Assembly (NCBI GenBank): GCA_033030425.1
Contig: JAUFSD010000018.1
Location: 496,001 to 560,000 of the forward strand
DNA: 64,000 nucleotides
Direction: 5' to 3'
Source: Verpa conica
Lineage: Eukaryota; Ascomycota; Pezizomycetes; Pezizales; Morchellaceae
The notes under the pieces are model-generated. The model worked only from the letters and a program-made list of their open reading frames with translations. It made no database searches and was not told the DNA's origin. The position numbers were made by a program, and so were the translations under genes. Numbering within the stretch: position 1 is the stretch's first letter; each line of letters opens with the position of its first letter. Shown here in pieces: positions 33,999 through 46,254 of this stretch.

Positions 33999-34428
33999 CT
34001 CGTGTCAGGGCTAAAGTACCGTATATACTCGTATAATCCACTATCGCCGAAAGATCCGGGGCAGGGTGGTTCCCTACAATTTTTGAGGCTCTATGTTTGA
34101 GGCAAAGGTTTAATGATTGTGGGAGCCAGTAAAGTTTCTGCTTAGAGTCCCAAGAATGGTGAGTGTAAAGCTGAACTCACTTCTGCCCCACAGAACTGCA
34201 CTCGCTTGCAGGTAACCACCCTGCTTCGGATCTTTCGGCGATAGTGGATTATACGAGTATATACGGTATTGGGACAGACCAGGCTGTCACGGATCTGAGC
34301 GGTCACTATTTTTCTCTGTTGCTACCACCGTGCTTCACTGTTTTTACTGCGTTTGATTGCGTCACGGGTCTGTGCAATCGTTATATTTCCCTTTTCAGCG
34401 TGTCCCAATACTTTAGCCCTGACACGAG
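33999..34428. mobile_element. Parent foldback element (CTCGTGTCAGGG ends), TA-flanked
   Basis: The left arm starts CTCGTGTCAGGGCTAAAGTA and continues through CACTATCGCCGAAAGATCC to about 34075. The right arm, from about 34212 to 34428, is its inverse but is split by the inserted element at 34267-34410. With that insertion removed the arms pair over about 75 bp and the element is about 288 bp. TA lies at both outer ends. No coding capacity. Confidence 0.75.
34267..34410. mobile_element. MITE inserted in the right arm of the foldback
   Basis: A 144-bp insertion bounded by TA on both sides with short inverted ends TTGGGACA / TGTCCCAA. It interrupts the parent palindrome exactly: excising it with one TA restores the match between the two arms (ATACGG-TA-CTTTAGCC). 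Confidence 0.7.
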
Positions 34429-34566
34429 TACAGTCACCGGAATGATCTATGGAAAAATAACAGGGGTTGAATTTGTATGTTGTGGCGTCGTGCACAGATA
34501 TTTCGCCATACAAATTTACCCTAGTCATAAACCCCTGTTTTTCCATAGATCATTCCTGTGACTGTA
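34429..34566. mobile_element. TA-flanked MITE with CAGTCAC ends
   Basis: A 138-bp hairpin. Left end CAGTCACCGGAATGATCTAT, right end inverted CAGTCACAGGAATGATCTAT, both continuing GGAAAAA. TA at each side. It is placed exactly at the right edge of the parent foldback. The CAG terminus and TA target fit Tc1/mariner-type elements. Confidence 0.8.
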
Positions 34567-34993
34567 CAGGCGTTGATTCATTTATTGCGTCACAGTTTTG
34601 GCGTTAACTCGATATAGGGTCTTCTCAAAGGTAGCCTGCCGCGCGGGGTGCACTTAACCCGATAGACCAAAGGCACCCCTAACCCTAAGGGGCATAGACG
34701 AAATACCGTATACTTAAGAGAATGGTTCAGTCAAAAGGGATGGGATACGGTCTCACGGCGCACAGGGGCGTTCTAGGCTTCTTACCTAAACAGTCTTGAG
34801 TCTACGCGGGGGAGGATACAGTAGTGCACGTACGGACGGCCAGGACACCAAGTAGCTATTGGCAGATTATATATTAGAGTGATTTCCAGCCCCATTTTTT
34901 CTTAGAATATCTCTACGGAGCCCTGCACAAAAAACCCAAAATATACCCTATAAATAAGAGGATCAGGGATTTTGAAAGTGGCGCGGAGCATGA
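34567..34993. other. Intergenic, 3' of TRM8
   Basis: About 430 bp between the MITE nest and the TRM8 stop. GC content is higher up to 34850 than in surrounding spacer DNA. No gene or hairpin was recognised. Confidence 0.45.
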
Positions 34994-36173
<1,180 letters not shown>

Positions 36174-38883
36174 TGCTAAAATCGTGTATAGCTTTGAGGA
36201 ATTGCTGTTGGCTGTTGATTATTCGATGGAGTGAGGTTAAATTTTAGTGACTGTAGTTTTAGTGTTTAAGACAACCCTCCTTGGCAATGCGGCTCAAAAA
36301 AACCCCTTGTTCACGAATCATAATAACTGCTGGCGAAATGTCATCATATCCCCAACCTCCCACCTCTTGGTACTAGACCATAGATATGTATCAGAAAATT
36401 CTAGTTTACTGCGGCTAGTCCTGCGCTCATAAATATAATCTCAGGGAGAACTTTAATAGTTTCTTATTGCACAATGTTAAATAGGTTAGTATAGGTACTG
36501 TACAGGCAGGCTTTGGTCTACGATGTAGGAGGATATATATATAGAGGCCATGGGAGCACTCGCTAGAGCAATTCCCTAAGCCCAGTCTACACTCGCCCCT
36601 ACCGCCTTACCACATTTCTTATATGTAGTAGAAAAGAGATGATTGTCTAAGAGAGAAGCAAAGAATTGTTCGCCCTGGATCCTCAAACATAGTCCCTGAG
36701 CTCAGGCGCCTGATCTCTATCCGGTGATCTTCATTAGCTATCCTTATTAGGAGGAATATACACTTTTGCTTTTGCTTTTGCTTTTCATTACAGCGGCGAG
36801 TGATTCTCCGTAACTCTCGCGCGGCTAAGGTATAGTAGCCAAAGAACCGGAACCTAGCTGGCCAGTAGAAGTAAGAAAAGAATACAAAAGGGGTTTGATG
36901 GGCATTATCAAGAACGGAGATTAAGGAATGAATATACCCGGGATAACTCATAGTGTGTAGTCTATAGGTTCTTTTCGGTACTACACCAGCTATAGGCCAT
37001 CCCTGATCTTGTATGGTTCAGCAGCTGCCACTCAAGTATTAGCTGGCCACTCCATACCCTTCCTATTTTCCGCCGTACCGAAGAGAAACTGTATCCCGTG
37101 AACCCGGTGCTGACCGGCCGTAAAACTCATCAAGTTCGTGCTGAAGACCCAGCCCATCAAGAGGCGAAACATCTCACCACCCCTCACCTACTGACAACTC
37201 CATCAGGATCACCAAAGACTATGGAGGAGAGAATAACTTCCAGCAAATTGATACCGCCACAAAAAATATATAGCGGCGCTGCAATACCTAGGGTAGGCGA
37301 AACACTAAAGCATCATCTCCCCGGTAAACTCAACTTCAAATTTCCATGTTTTCGGCTTCCGCCTTTTGTTTTTCGTGGCGGATTGGTCGGTATAGGCCTC
37401 CATAGAGGCAGTATACATTCCGAGCCACTAAACCGCCCGATCGCCAGACTTTCCCCCACCCGGCCTAGTACGCAGTCATAAGGGTCACAAAATCCCAGGT
37501 TCTTATGACTTCACAAAAAAATAAGATATTAAGATTCACATATATATGAGACCTAATATAGTGAAGAAGAAGCTCCATATCTATCTAAACTTTAATAGCT
37601 GTTGTGGTTGTAAAGTTATACGAACTTGAGGATGACATACAAAAAGAGCCTCGGCGGTTACCATGTTGAGGATGACAAACGGTATTCATACTTTGAACTA
37701 TCAATAATAGTGCAAACAATCTAGTAAGTATGGGGATAGCTGCTAATCAACACTACTCAAATAATACTCCGCCAAGATTATTTATCTCATGGTAATTTAG
37801 GGGGCTCCCAGATCACCTATTTGTCTACAAAGGTCGTTCTACCCGCGGATATCTCATGTCACCAAAATCATAGTGATTGTTGGGGTTGTCATGAAACAAA
37901 TGTTTCAATAAACCCCAACCCCGATAGGGGGTTCCGGTGTACGGGATGTCTTAGAGTTCTCCACTCATAATTGCCAGGCCACCTTTCCGGAGATGTTGCA
38001 GAAATCCTTGTTACTAAACATCTCATTGGTGGGACAGGTGTTCTGTCCGTGCGTGGAACTTGGCAACTTCAATCTTATGGGTTTGTTCTAGACGTGAATT
38101 TAGGAAGATACGGTTCGAGCGCCCGGAACTTTCCAGTAAAAAACAATGAGGGAGGGGAAGGGGAAGGAGCACCCCCTTAGCTATATTCTAGACCCTACCC
38201 CTGGAATTCTAACACTGGTGCCCTAATCGTGGGCGTTGATACCTAAGGGGAGGCCAGCAGACTTTATACTTCGGGATAAGAAATTTTCTCTTTGATATTA
38301 GATACATAGCTATTATATGGTAAATAGTTTATCGCCAACATAAATGCAATGATTACAACGTGCGAGTCATGATATATCACTCGGGATATATCTAGGTTGT
38401 TCAAGGAAGGAATCTCCTATGGTAAGATACGACCTACAAAACTCCTAAGTAAAAGATCAAAACTAATTAACTATCCCATAATCCGGTGAAGCTGACCTAC
38501 GGATGAGTGCCAGGCTTTCCCATTAGCCATCATGGATTTTACTACGCACCAAGCCAGCGCCACACTGAGGGGGGCAGCATTTTCCACTAGACTATGGGAT
38601 AGCTGCGCACATGCCTATATTATCAGTACTACTGGTATTCAGATATCATAACCATGGCACATGGAGGCAGATTTTAGGAAGTATCAATTGTATCTCTTTT
38701 AATTAATGAATTAAGTAATCCTCCAATATGAAGACAAATATACTATCAACATAAGACCAATAACTATATAACCAAGTCACCACTTTACAGCGCTATCCCT
38801 CTCCCTAATATATCCTCCTAGATATACTCAGACCCAACAACTCCTAAAACCTAGGTGAATCGGAAGCGCTGCTCGCGAACCGC
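36174..38883. other. Large intergenic region TRM8 to hydrophobin-like gene
   Basis: About 2.7 kb without a supportable gene. Frames of 110 codons (36619-36951, minus) and 127 codons (37098-37481, plus) have no domain and atypical composition. It contains a CTTTTG microsatellite and an imperfect hairpin near 37880-37918 (TTGGGGTT ... AACCCCAA). Confidence 0.5.
36764..36786. repeat. CTTTTG microsatellite
   Basis: About four tandem copies of CTTTTG within intergenic DNA. Confidence 0.85.
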
Positions 38884-39236
38884 TTAGAGGACACAGAGGG
38901 GGGCGGCAACGTTGACGAGCCCCTTCTGCTCAGCGCTGGAGACATTGCAGCACTTGATTGAGGTGACACCACCAACAGTAGCAGTGCACACACCTGGGAA
39001 GATATGTTAATGAGTGCCCTAAAAGGAACAAGCACTAAAGAGAGATACTTACCAACGTTAGCAATGGTCTGGCACACCTCTTCAGACTTGCCATTCATGG
39101 TGGTGCAGCAAGCAGCGACGTTGTGACCGTCAGTGCGTGCGGCGCAGGCGTTCTGCTGAGCGGGGGAATTGCAACTAGGGGCAGCGGCAACAGCGGCGAC
39201 GAGAGCAGCAATAGAGAAGATGGTAGAGAACTGCAT
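38884..39236 (-). CDS. Hydrophobin-like small secreted cysteine-rich protein
   Basis: Two exons, complement(38884-38993,39053-39236), 294 nt, 97 aa. Residues 1-19 (MQFSTIFSIAALVAAVAAA) are a clear signal peptide. The mature part has nine cysteines. The last eight are spaced C-x11-CC-x10-C-x8-C-x11-CC-x17-C, the C-CC-C-C-CC-C order of hydrophobins, and one extra Cys precedes them in PSCNSP. Hydrophobins coat aerial hyphae and spores with an amphipathic film. Spacing does not cleanly fit class I or class II, so the class is left open. Splicing at GTAAGT restores the CC-C tail; the unspliced frame loses it. Homology to hydrophobins is inferred from pattern only. Confidence 0.75.
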
Positions 39237-39494
39237 TTTGATTGTTGGTATTTGGTTGATTAAGGAGAAAGATTAAAGATTAAGGAGTGATCGAGATGAC
39301 AGAGACTATTAGATATAAGAGAGAGTGGGTTTATTGTAGTAATTGAGAGTGAAGCGAGTGAATTGGATAGTGAGATGGTGTTGTATGAAGGTGCGAAATG
39401 GTCTGTCTTTATACATTTTGTGGGCCATAAGACATAAGGATATTTCCCTAAGTCTTGAGAGGTTCGAACCACCGCGCATGAGCCTCTACCCAAG
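39237..39494. promoter_or_regulatory. Upstream region of the hydrophobin-like gene
   Basis: About 260 bp between the start codon at 39236 and the foldback element. Minus-strand sense is pyrimidine-rich just upstream of the ATG, consistent with a promoter and leader. No gene is seen. Confidence 0.4.
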
Positions 39495-39763
39495 TACTCG
39501 TCCTCTAGGGAAAGAACCAGAAAACAGGGGGGGTACGCACAGGCACAACCGGGGGGGGTGTTTAAGTAGCGGAAGCACGTATTTTGACATGATTTACTCA
39601 ATAATATACCATTTCTGGTAGCGGGAGCTTCTTGAGTCATTATAAGAGTAGGAACAGTAGCTTGTTGTTTGCCTTATTTGGGGCTACTAGGTGGATTTGA
39701 ACTTCCGAGACACCTTTGTGCGTACCCCCCCTGTTTTCTGGTTCTTTTCCTGGAGGACGAGTA
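39495..39763. mobile_element. TA-flanked foldback element with ~45-bp inverted ends
   Basis: A 269-bp element. Left end CTCGTCCTCTAGGGAAAGAA, right end inverted CTCGTCCTCCAGGAAAAGAA, both continuing CCAGAAAACAGGGGGGGTAC; only about two mismatches in 45 bp. TA is present on both sides. The middle has no coding capacity. It sits 260 bp upstream of the hydrophobin-like start. Confidence 0.8.
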
Positions 39764-42078
39764 CAAGCTCCGGGTTTCCCTTGGTAGTGGTGGTCCAAGC
39801 TGGCGGTATACTGTTCCTAAGATAGAAAGCAGACCGTTAAGTGTAGTGTCTCACTTGAAAGGGGATCAGCAAATCCGAGCCGTTGAATTCCCATGTCCGT
39901 TAAAAAGATATTCCGCCCGGTAATAGCCCCGGGTCAGCGCTGAAGTAAGACAGGAGACTTGAAAAAATACTATGTTTAAGTAAATGGGCTCGTGGCATGC
40001 ACAGATGCACCATCCACTTAACATGTCTAGATTTTCTGATCACTTTTAGATTTGGTGAAATCCTTCGCAAAATTGTAGAATTCGACCTAAATAATAGAGC
40101 TATATCTTTTTTCCCCTACTGTAATTATGTAAGTTTCTGTGTAAATTGAAACTCAGGAATCCATGAGGTTGGGATACATTGGAGCCTCAAATGACTCCAT
40201 CTTATAAATGACACATAAAGGGTGAGTTTGGGGCACAATGCCCACCTAATGCTACCTGGTATATTTCTATGAAGGCTTTTGGTGGCGTTAGATCTAAATT
40301 AGCATTATAGCTTTGAGTGACTGCTTTGTTTCTGAGAGTTATATGTCGCTATTTAGATATAGATTATTAGCTCCTAAAGATCTTGAGTTAGTAATTTTTA
40401 CATAGGTGACGCTCAGCGAATCATTTGAAAAGTATAATGTGTACGGGAAGTAGGGAGTGTGCTGGAATGGTTTTGTTTTATAAAACGGGTACTTACAAGA
40501 ACATAAGACAAGTGGCTGTTTACAATCGTGTCATAACTTGCATAATTATAGCTACATCTATAACTTTGTGCCGCTGCATGAAAACTAGACTAGTGAGTAG
40601 AGTACCTGTATGTATATAATCTACATGTAAGATCGAATTTAAGAATCACTCTAACCACAGAACTGCATATGAATGGTCATAAAATTTAGAGATGCTCAAT
40701 CATATCTATAATGTATAACAGCTCAGAAATTTATAGAGGAAGAAAATATACACGGTAGTGAATGAACGAGTGATTCTTTGTGGTGTAGGGTGAAGACTTA
40801 ATTTTATTTTAGGTAGGCATGCACATATACAATAGCGGAAAGAGGGGTGTTTTCACTACCACGTTGGTGGGAATTACGGTTTTAAGCTGGAGGTGCTACC
40901 GAGTTGGTCAAGAAATCCTGTAACACAGCCGACTTAATCTAGGATTCTCCAGAATACCGTACCAATGCCATATCAAAAACAGCCCACTTTCCTTTACTGT
41001 AGTTACACAAAATTGCAATTCTAGACAATAGGTCAGATTCTATGTATATAGAAAGATCTCAGGAGTATGTAAGCATCACTCTCTTTGGAAAAGTAAGGGT
41101 TTTGGGGTCATACAGTGTGTGTGCTACAAAAGGTTTTCCCGGTAGAAGGGTGGGTACTTGATTTAATAGGTTCGGACTTGGTGGCTCTCCTCTGTGTTTG
41201 AGACGATAAAAACAATCAATCTATAAGATTGCTATCGGTTGGAAACTGCCGCTATTCAAAGCTGCCGACTCGCCGTCTGCCCTTAATTTAGTCAAACAGA
41301 CTCTTCTCTCAATAACAGTGTGATATATACACACCCAACAGTCGCTAATGTGATTCTTGAGAAAGCGTAAGGTTGGCAAAGCACATCTATGAGTCATAAA
41401 TTTACGGTTTGAGTTAGGGTCTGTATTTAGCATATATTTACCAGTAACTTATTTATGAGTTAGCTGTCAAATACTTGGGAGGTCGCGACTTGTGCAGATA
41501 CATAATCCGTAATTTCCTCTGGATACTTGATATTTGCCCCTTTAATATGTGTAAATGGAGTCATAGCTATTTTTTGATGGTAAAACTTGAGGATTCCATA
41601 GTCAAAAGTTTGGGGACGGGATATTCCGTATGTCTCTTTGTTGTTAGACATTTTAAGTGGGGTTCTTTCTTGGTATCCGGGACCCCGGGTATTAATCAGG
41701 TTGTCTCCGAGAAAGTTCTTAATACTTTTTGGGGAGTTTCCCCTGCCCGGCTGTGCTTATCAGATGATCTTCTTGAGCTGGTAGATCCGTCAAATGGTTT
41801 CTGGTTTTGTATTTGAAAAAAGTAATACTTGGCCGTGGCCGATGAATTGTTACTAACTAGTATTTTACTATTTGTATCTATACTTCACCCCCCCCAATTT
41901 CTAGCTGGGTGATCCTTTCACGGCTGCATTCATTGGGTAATGATCCTTCGGGTAGAAGAACGGAATACCAAATATATCCAGGTGTCTCTATTGTCCCTTA
42001 TTCTCTAGTCCCTGGGATTAAGCATTACGGTACCAGACTTCACTCCTTAACTATCGCTTTTTCGTTTCTACCCTTAAT
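39764..42078. other. Intergenic
   Basis: About 2.3 kb, AT-rich, no supportable gene. Frames at 40425-40619, 41221-41433 and 41475-41816 are short and show no domain. The frame at 41909-42259 on the plus strand mostly overlaps the antisense of the DUF1279 gene and is rejected. Confidence 0.55.
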
Positions 42079-42786
42079 TTATGAAGGAGCCTTCCGTGCC
42101 CGGTTGAAAATACTGACGATTGGGACCACAAAAACTCTAGCGAACCATGGTGTAGCCCACAGGCTAAGGCCTATCCGAAGCGGAAGAAGGGCCTTTACAA
42201 CTGCCCATGCTGTTGCAATTCTATTCAATAGAATATCAGCAAAGCTTTCTCCGCGTTGAAATTCACGGGGACCTTCTTTAGTAATTCTTTTGTAGGTGTG
42301 GGCTCGGAACTCACTCAAATAATAGCCTCCCTCCCTTGTCATCTTTAAAGCTTTCCCATCCTTTCTTCCTCACCTGTACCATCTATTAGCTCCCTAGCCT
42401 CCCGACCTCTAGTCTCATTAACTTGTACTTACATAATTCCCAAACTTCTCTACTCCCGCATCAACCCACTCTCCCGGCATCCCGGGCGGGGTCCATTTTG
42501 TGGCATGGAACAACCAGAATAGTCCACCTAGCGGCACTACTGCGGTAACCTCATGGAGTATCAGAAATGATGTTAAGTGTGATACTGGGCGGTTGAGGAA
42601 GCGAGATGCGTAGGGTCTTAGGCGTTTTGGAAGCCTTGAAGCGATAGAGTCAATTGATGAGGTAGGTGGAGGGGTAGGCGTTGTAGGCGGGGGGGTTGGC
42701 GCGCTCGAGAAGAAGCGGTGACGATTTCTTAAAATACTAAAGAGTCGAGTACGTACCGATGGTGTGAGGTGGAGGGGAGTGGTCAT
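42079..42786 (-). CDS. DUF1279 mitochondrial membrane protein (Mrx11-like)
   Basis: Two exons, complement(42079-42360,42433-42786), 636 nt, 211 aa. The Ser/Arg/Pro-rich N-terminus (TPSVRTRLFSILRNRHRFFS) resembles a mitochondrial presequence. The conserved core is SRFLNRPVSHLTSFLILHEV, TAVVPLGGLFWLFHATKW and EWVDAGVEKFGNY, followed after the intron by ATAWAVVKALLPLRIGLSLW and ATPWFARVFVVPI. These blocks, with two hydrophobic segments, are the DUF1279 pattern found in yeast Mrx11 and animal FAM210 proteins. Yeast Mrx11 associates with the mitochondrial expression machinery; the same role here is inference. The acceptor of the intron is the one that restores phase (ends AAAG). Confidence 0.72.
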
Positions 42787-43046
42787 GTTTGTTGAAGGCT
42801 GTTACTTGGGGCTGGGGAATTATCTGGGGAGTTTCGCTTGCTGTGATATATGAATTGATTGAAACGGGGGCTAGATAGATTGAGAATTTATGTATTATCT
42901 ATGCAGGAAACCTCAAAGGAATAACAACCGGATTAAAAGAAGATAGATCTTCAACTATCTAATTGATATTTTGGTATATTCACCGAGTTTCGTGGAGGTT
43001 GTCACGATGTCACATGTCCATGTTACACGATATTGATACCGAATCT
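42787..43046. other. Short intergenic spacer
   Basis: 260 bp between the DUF1279 gene start and the 3' end of the methyltransferase gene, both on the minus strand. It must hold the DUF1279 promoter. No other feature is seen. Confidence 0.4.
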
Positions 43047-43835
43047 TCATCGTTTCTTCGTCATGACAAAACCAAAGTATTCAAACATGCCCCCTTCGGT
43101 CTGCAAACTCTCTATCTTGAAGCCAGGCCAGACCTGATCTCTGGTGATTACGGGCTTTATGAAATGAGGCTGGCGGTAGGTGATATAGAGAAATGTACCA
43201 CCAGGCTTAAGGATCCTCGAAACCTGCACATTCACATTAGTTCTGGTAACTACCCTTCGCTAGTATGTGACCGGTACCTCGTCAATATATTTTGTTGTGT
43301 TCTCCTTGACGATGTCTTCCAAATCCCACAGTGAACCAGAGAGCATGGCGTCGAGGGTACCCTGTGATCTAAATTAGGACCTGGACTTTTCTTTAAAACA
43401 AGTATATGGAGGGAGTAAAGGATCAACTTTATCGATTGCGAGATCAAAAGATGCACTCTGGTAGCTCATGTTTCGGACATCCATAACCTCCCAAATCATC
43501 TCTGGATGCTTCTCTCTCATTTGCCTTATGATGACCTCTGAGAAATCAACCATGAATTGATTCGTGTATCCTTCGCCTAAAAGGTCTGCTGATAATGTCT
43601 ATCACAACATCCATCAGCCCCCTAACCCAGATGTTTTCCTCTCAGAAACCCCTACACTACTTCCGCACCCAAGGTGAATAATTCTGGCCTCCTTCTCTGG
43701 CATATGCTTCTCGAAAAACGGCTTCAAGGATTGGAAATCCCGGAACCAATCAAACGACTTCTCGACACCTTCGGCGGTGTATTTTTCATCCCAGTATTCG
43801 GACAGCGCAAGACGCTCTACCTCTGATTTCTTCAT
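43047..43835 (-). CDS. Class I SAM methyltransferase (EEF1AKMT4/METTL13 N-domain-like)
   Basis: Four exons, complement(43047-43223,43278-43361,43428-43585,43658-43835), 597 nt, 198 aa. The N-terminus LALSEYWDEKYTAEG followed by KSFDWFRDFQSLKPFFEKHM is the typical opening of this small methyltransferase group. Motif I is HLGCGSSNLLGEGYTN, with the acidic motif VDFSEVII, then VMDVRNMSYQSASFDLAIDKG, TLDAMLSG and the post-I core LKPGGTFLYITYRQPHF. Human relatives methylate lysines of elongation factor 1A; the fungal substrate is not shown by sequence. It is divergent from PPX1 (371 bp between starts). Confidence 0.8.
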
Positions 43836-44206
43836 GGGTATTGTTGGTGAATGGCCTTTTGGGTGATACTCCTCGAGTTAGGAGTGTATTCGATAAAGTT
43901 ATGGTGGGGTGAGGGGACTTTTTGAGCCTCAGTATCCCTAACCCCTGGCTACACAGCCAATCGTTCTGTTCGTTTCTCCAGCTCAGAAAAGCTGCGATCG
44001 TGGGACGAAGGGCACCCCAATTCTTGAGATTTTCAGGTCTGTTTACCAATTCAAGATCTTATGATCATGACGTAGAGAATCCCATCTTTACTGACTGTCA
44101 CTGCCAAGTTTTCCCGGGAAACCGCAACACCATGACCAAAATAGATATCCCCTCATCTCGCACAACATCCCTCAAACCGTCTGACTTTCTTAAAATTCAG
44201 ATAACA
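43836..44206. promoter_or_regulatory. Divergent promoter, methyltransferase / PPX1
   Basis: 371 bp between two starts on opposite strands. The PPX1 frame is open upstream of its assigned ATG and contains two earlier ATGs (43922 and an internal one near 44132), so part of this region may be translated. Confidence 0.45.
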
Positions 44207-45485
44207 ATGTCTTCAATAGTCCGTACTTCGTTGAAGCAATTCCTACACTCTAGCCGGCAGTCGCTCTTAGCTTCCTTAAACTCCAAGAAGCCCGTAAACA
44301 TAGTTATCGGCAACCAGTCTGCGGGTACATCGAAATATCACTCGTATAGTTCCCTAGTGTGTATATCTGGCTGATGGATCTATAGATATCGACTCATTTG
44401 CATCCTCTATCATCTATGCATACTACTCCCCTGCTATCACTCTAATTCCATTTCTTTCAATCCCCCGTGCCGACCTCGCTCTCCGCCCTGAGATCCTTCA
44501 TCTCTGTAGCCTATTCTCGATTTCTACCGATGACCTAAACTTTACCGATGACCCGCCCATTGCCTCGCTTTCAGCAGACTCTACAACTGTAACCCTAGTA
44601 GACCATAACCATCTTGAAACCAACCTCCTCTCCCACTTCCCAGACGATAATACTATAAAAGGCGTAATCGATCACCACGACGATGAAGGCTACTACAGAT
44701 CTGTAAACCCAAGGATAATCGAAAAGAGTGGATCGTGTACATCTCTAATCACCAACCACTTCAGGTCCTCTTTCCCAAAAGGAGGGGCTATTAGGGGTGA
44801 ACTTGCGAGGTTGACACTCGCAGCAGTGTTGATTGACACAACAAACATGGCGAATAAAGTCACATCCCATGACGAAAAGGCACTTGGATTCCTTGAATCC
44901 GAAATTGGGAAAAGTGCCACTGAAGGTGGCACGGGTGAACCAGAGAAATGGGATAGGAAGAAATTCTACGATGGGGTCTGGCGTGCGAAGAATAATGTCG
45001 ATGCTATGCCGCTTCGTGATTTGCTTAGGAAGGACTGGAAGGAATGGACTGAGACAGTCACTAACTCTGAATTGAAACGGAAGGTTGGTATTGCCTCTAT
45101 TCTACGTGAGCTTAAGTGGCTTAAGGAGCGTGAGGAGGGTTCTGGATTTATTAAGGGCGTAAAGAGCTGGGCGGAAGAAATGGAACTGGATGTAGTCAGC
45201 ATTATGACAACTACAGGGCGGGGTGGTGACTTTAGGAGGGAGTTGTTGGTGTGGATATTGAAGGATGAGGCGGTAGATTGTATGGATAATTTTATAAAAA
45301 AGGCCGATGAGGCTGGATTAGGGTTGAGTACGTGGGGAGAGGGGGCATTGGATGGGGAAGGAGGGAAGAGGAAGGCTTGGTGTCAGAGAGACCTGAAGGC
45401 GAGTCGAAAGCAGGTGGCGCCGTTGTTGAGGGAGAGTATTAAGGAGAGAGGGACTGTAGGAGGGGAGATGTCATCGAAGGTGTAG
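44207..45485 (+). CDS. PPX1: Exopolyphosphatase, DHH/DHHA2 family
   Basis: Releases phosphate from the ends of inorganic polyphosphate. Two exons, join(44207-44324,44386-45485), 1218 nt, 405 aa (yeast Ppx1 397). Metal-binding motifs: NQSADIDSFASS (Asp40, Asp42), TLVDHNHLE and VIDHHDDEG with DHH at residues 135-137. The later IIEKSGSCTSLI and LAAVLIDTTNMANK blocks also match, with the C-terminal DHHA2 domain after about residue 220 (SRKQVAPLLRE near the end). The start at 44207 gives MSSIVRTSLKQFL, aligned with the yeast N-terminus. An in-frame ATG 26 codons upstream is a possible alternative start. The chosen first intron rejoins GNQSAD. Confidence 0.92.
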
Positions 45486-46254
45486 TTTTTGATGCTTAGC
45501 TATATACCAGACTTATTTTAGTTTATTTGATACTAACTAGAGTTTTTATTGAGTTTTTTTCTTGATTATATCACACTCATAAGTTTATGAAGCTTCTCGG
45601 GTATTGGTTATTGTATAATACTCAATTGGGTTTGCTACATCCTCAAGTTGGCACTTAAGGTAGCGAAGACCTGAGCACGAATGGGGAACCCACCGATGCC
45701 ACTGAGTTTCTACCGCGGGAATGCGCAAGGATTGGCGTAACATAATTCTACAGACGAGTGATCTTCTATGATTACTAGCCCTAAGAAATAATGAATGAAT
45801 GAATTAATCATAAGTGCCCTAAGAAATAAAATAAGTTAAGCCAACCTTAAGAAGCACCCTAAGAAATGAAACCTCCTGTTAAATACTTCATTTAATATGT
45901 ACATTGCCACACTTCGCCATAACCGTTATCGTTCTTCTAACGCAATACTCACAGAGTTTAACTTGCCGTGGACCCGCTCCCATTCCCTATTCTCAATCTA
46001 ACTAAATCTTTCCGTAGCCCACCCCTCTATAATATCCTATTCTACCCTACACTCTTCCGCCTCTTTTAACTCTTCCTTCATGCCACCACCTACTGCCACT
46101 CCTGCAGCCCCTAACTTTGCAAAACTCTTTGGGTTTTTCTTCCCCGTGCCTCCCTGACTCTTGAACTGATATCCACGGAGTCTATATTTGATCATTGAGC
46201 TGTTAATCTAGAGTCCTTCCTCAAAGATAAAATAAGATAGTTGGGGGAGGTAAA
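45486..46254. other. Convergent intergenic region PPX1 / QTRT2
   Basis: About 770 bp between two 3' ends. It contains several ATGAATGAAT-like short direct repeats near 45790 and no gene. Confidence 0.5.

Noticed and set aside
37098..37481. 127-codon open frame on the plus strand
   Set aside because: Low-complexity translation without hydrophobic core or known motif; no supporting context.
39458..39476. T-arm-like GGTTCGAACC
   Set aside because: Flanking bases do not form a five-pair stem and no cloverleaf can be drawn on either strand.
41909..42259. 116-codon plus frame
   Set aside because: Overlaps the DUF1279 exon in antisense; the minus-strand reading has the conserved blocks.
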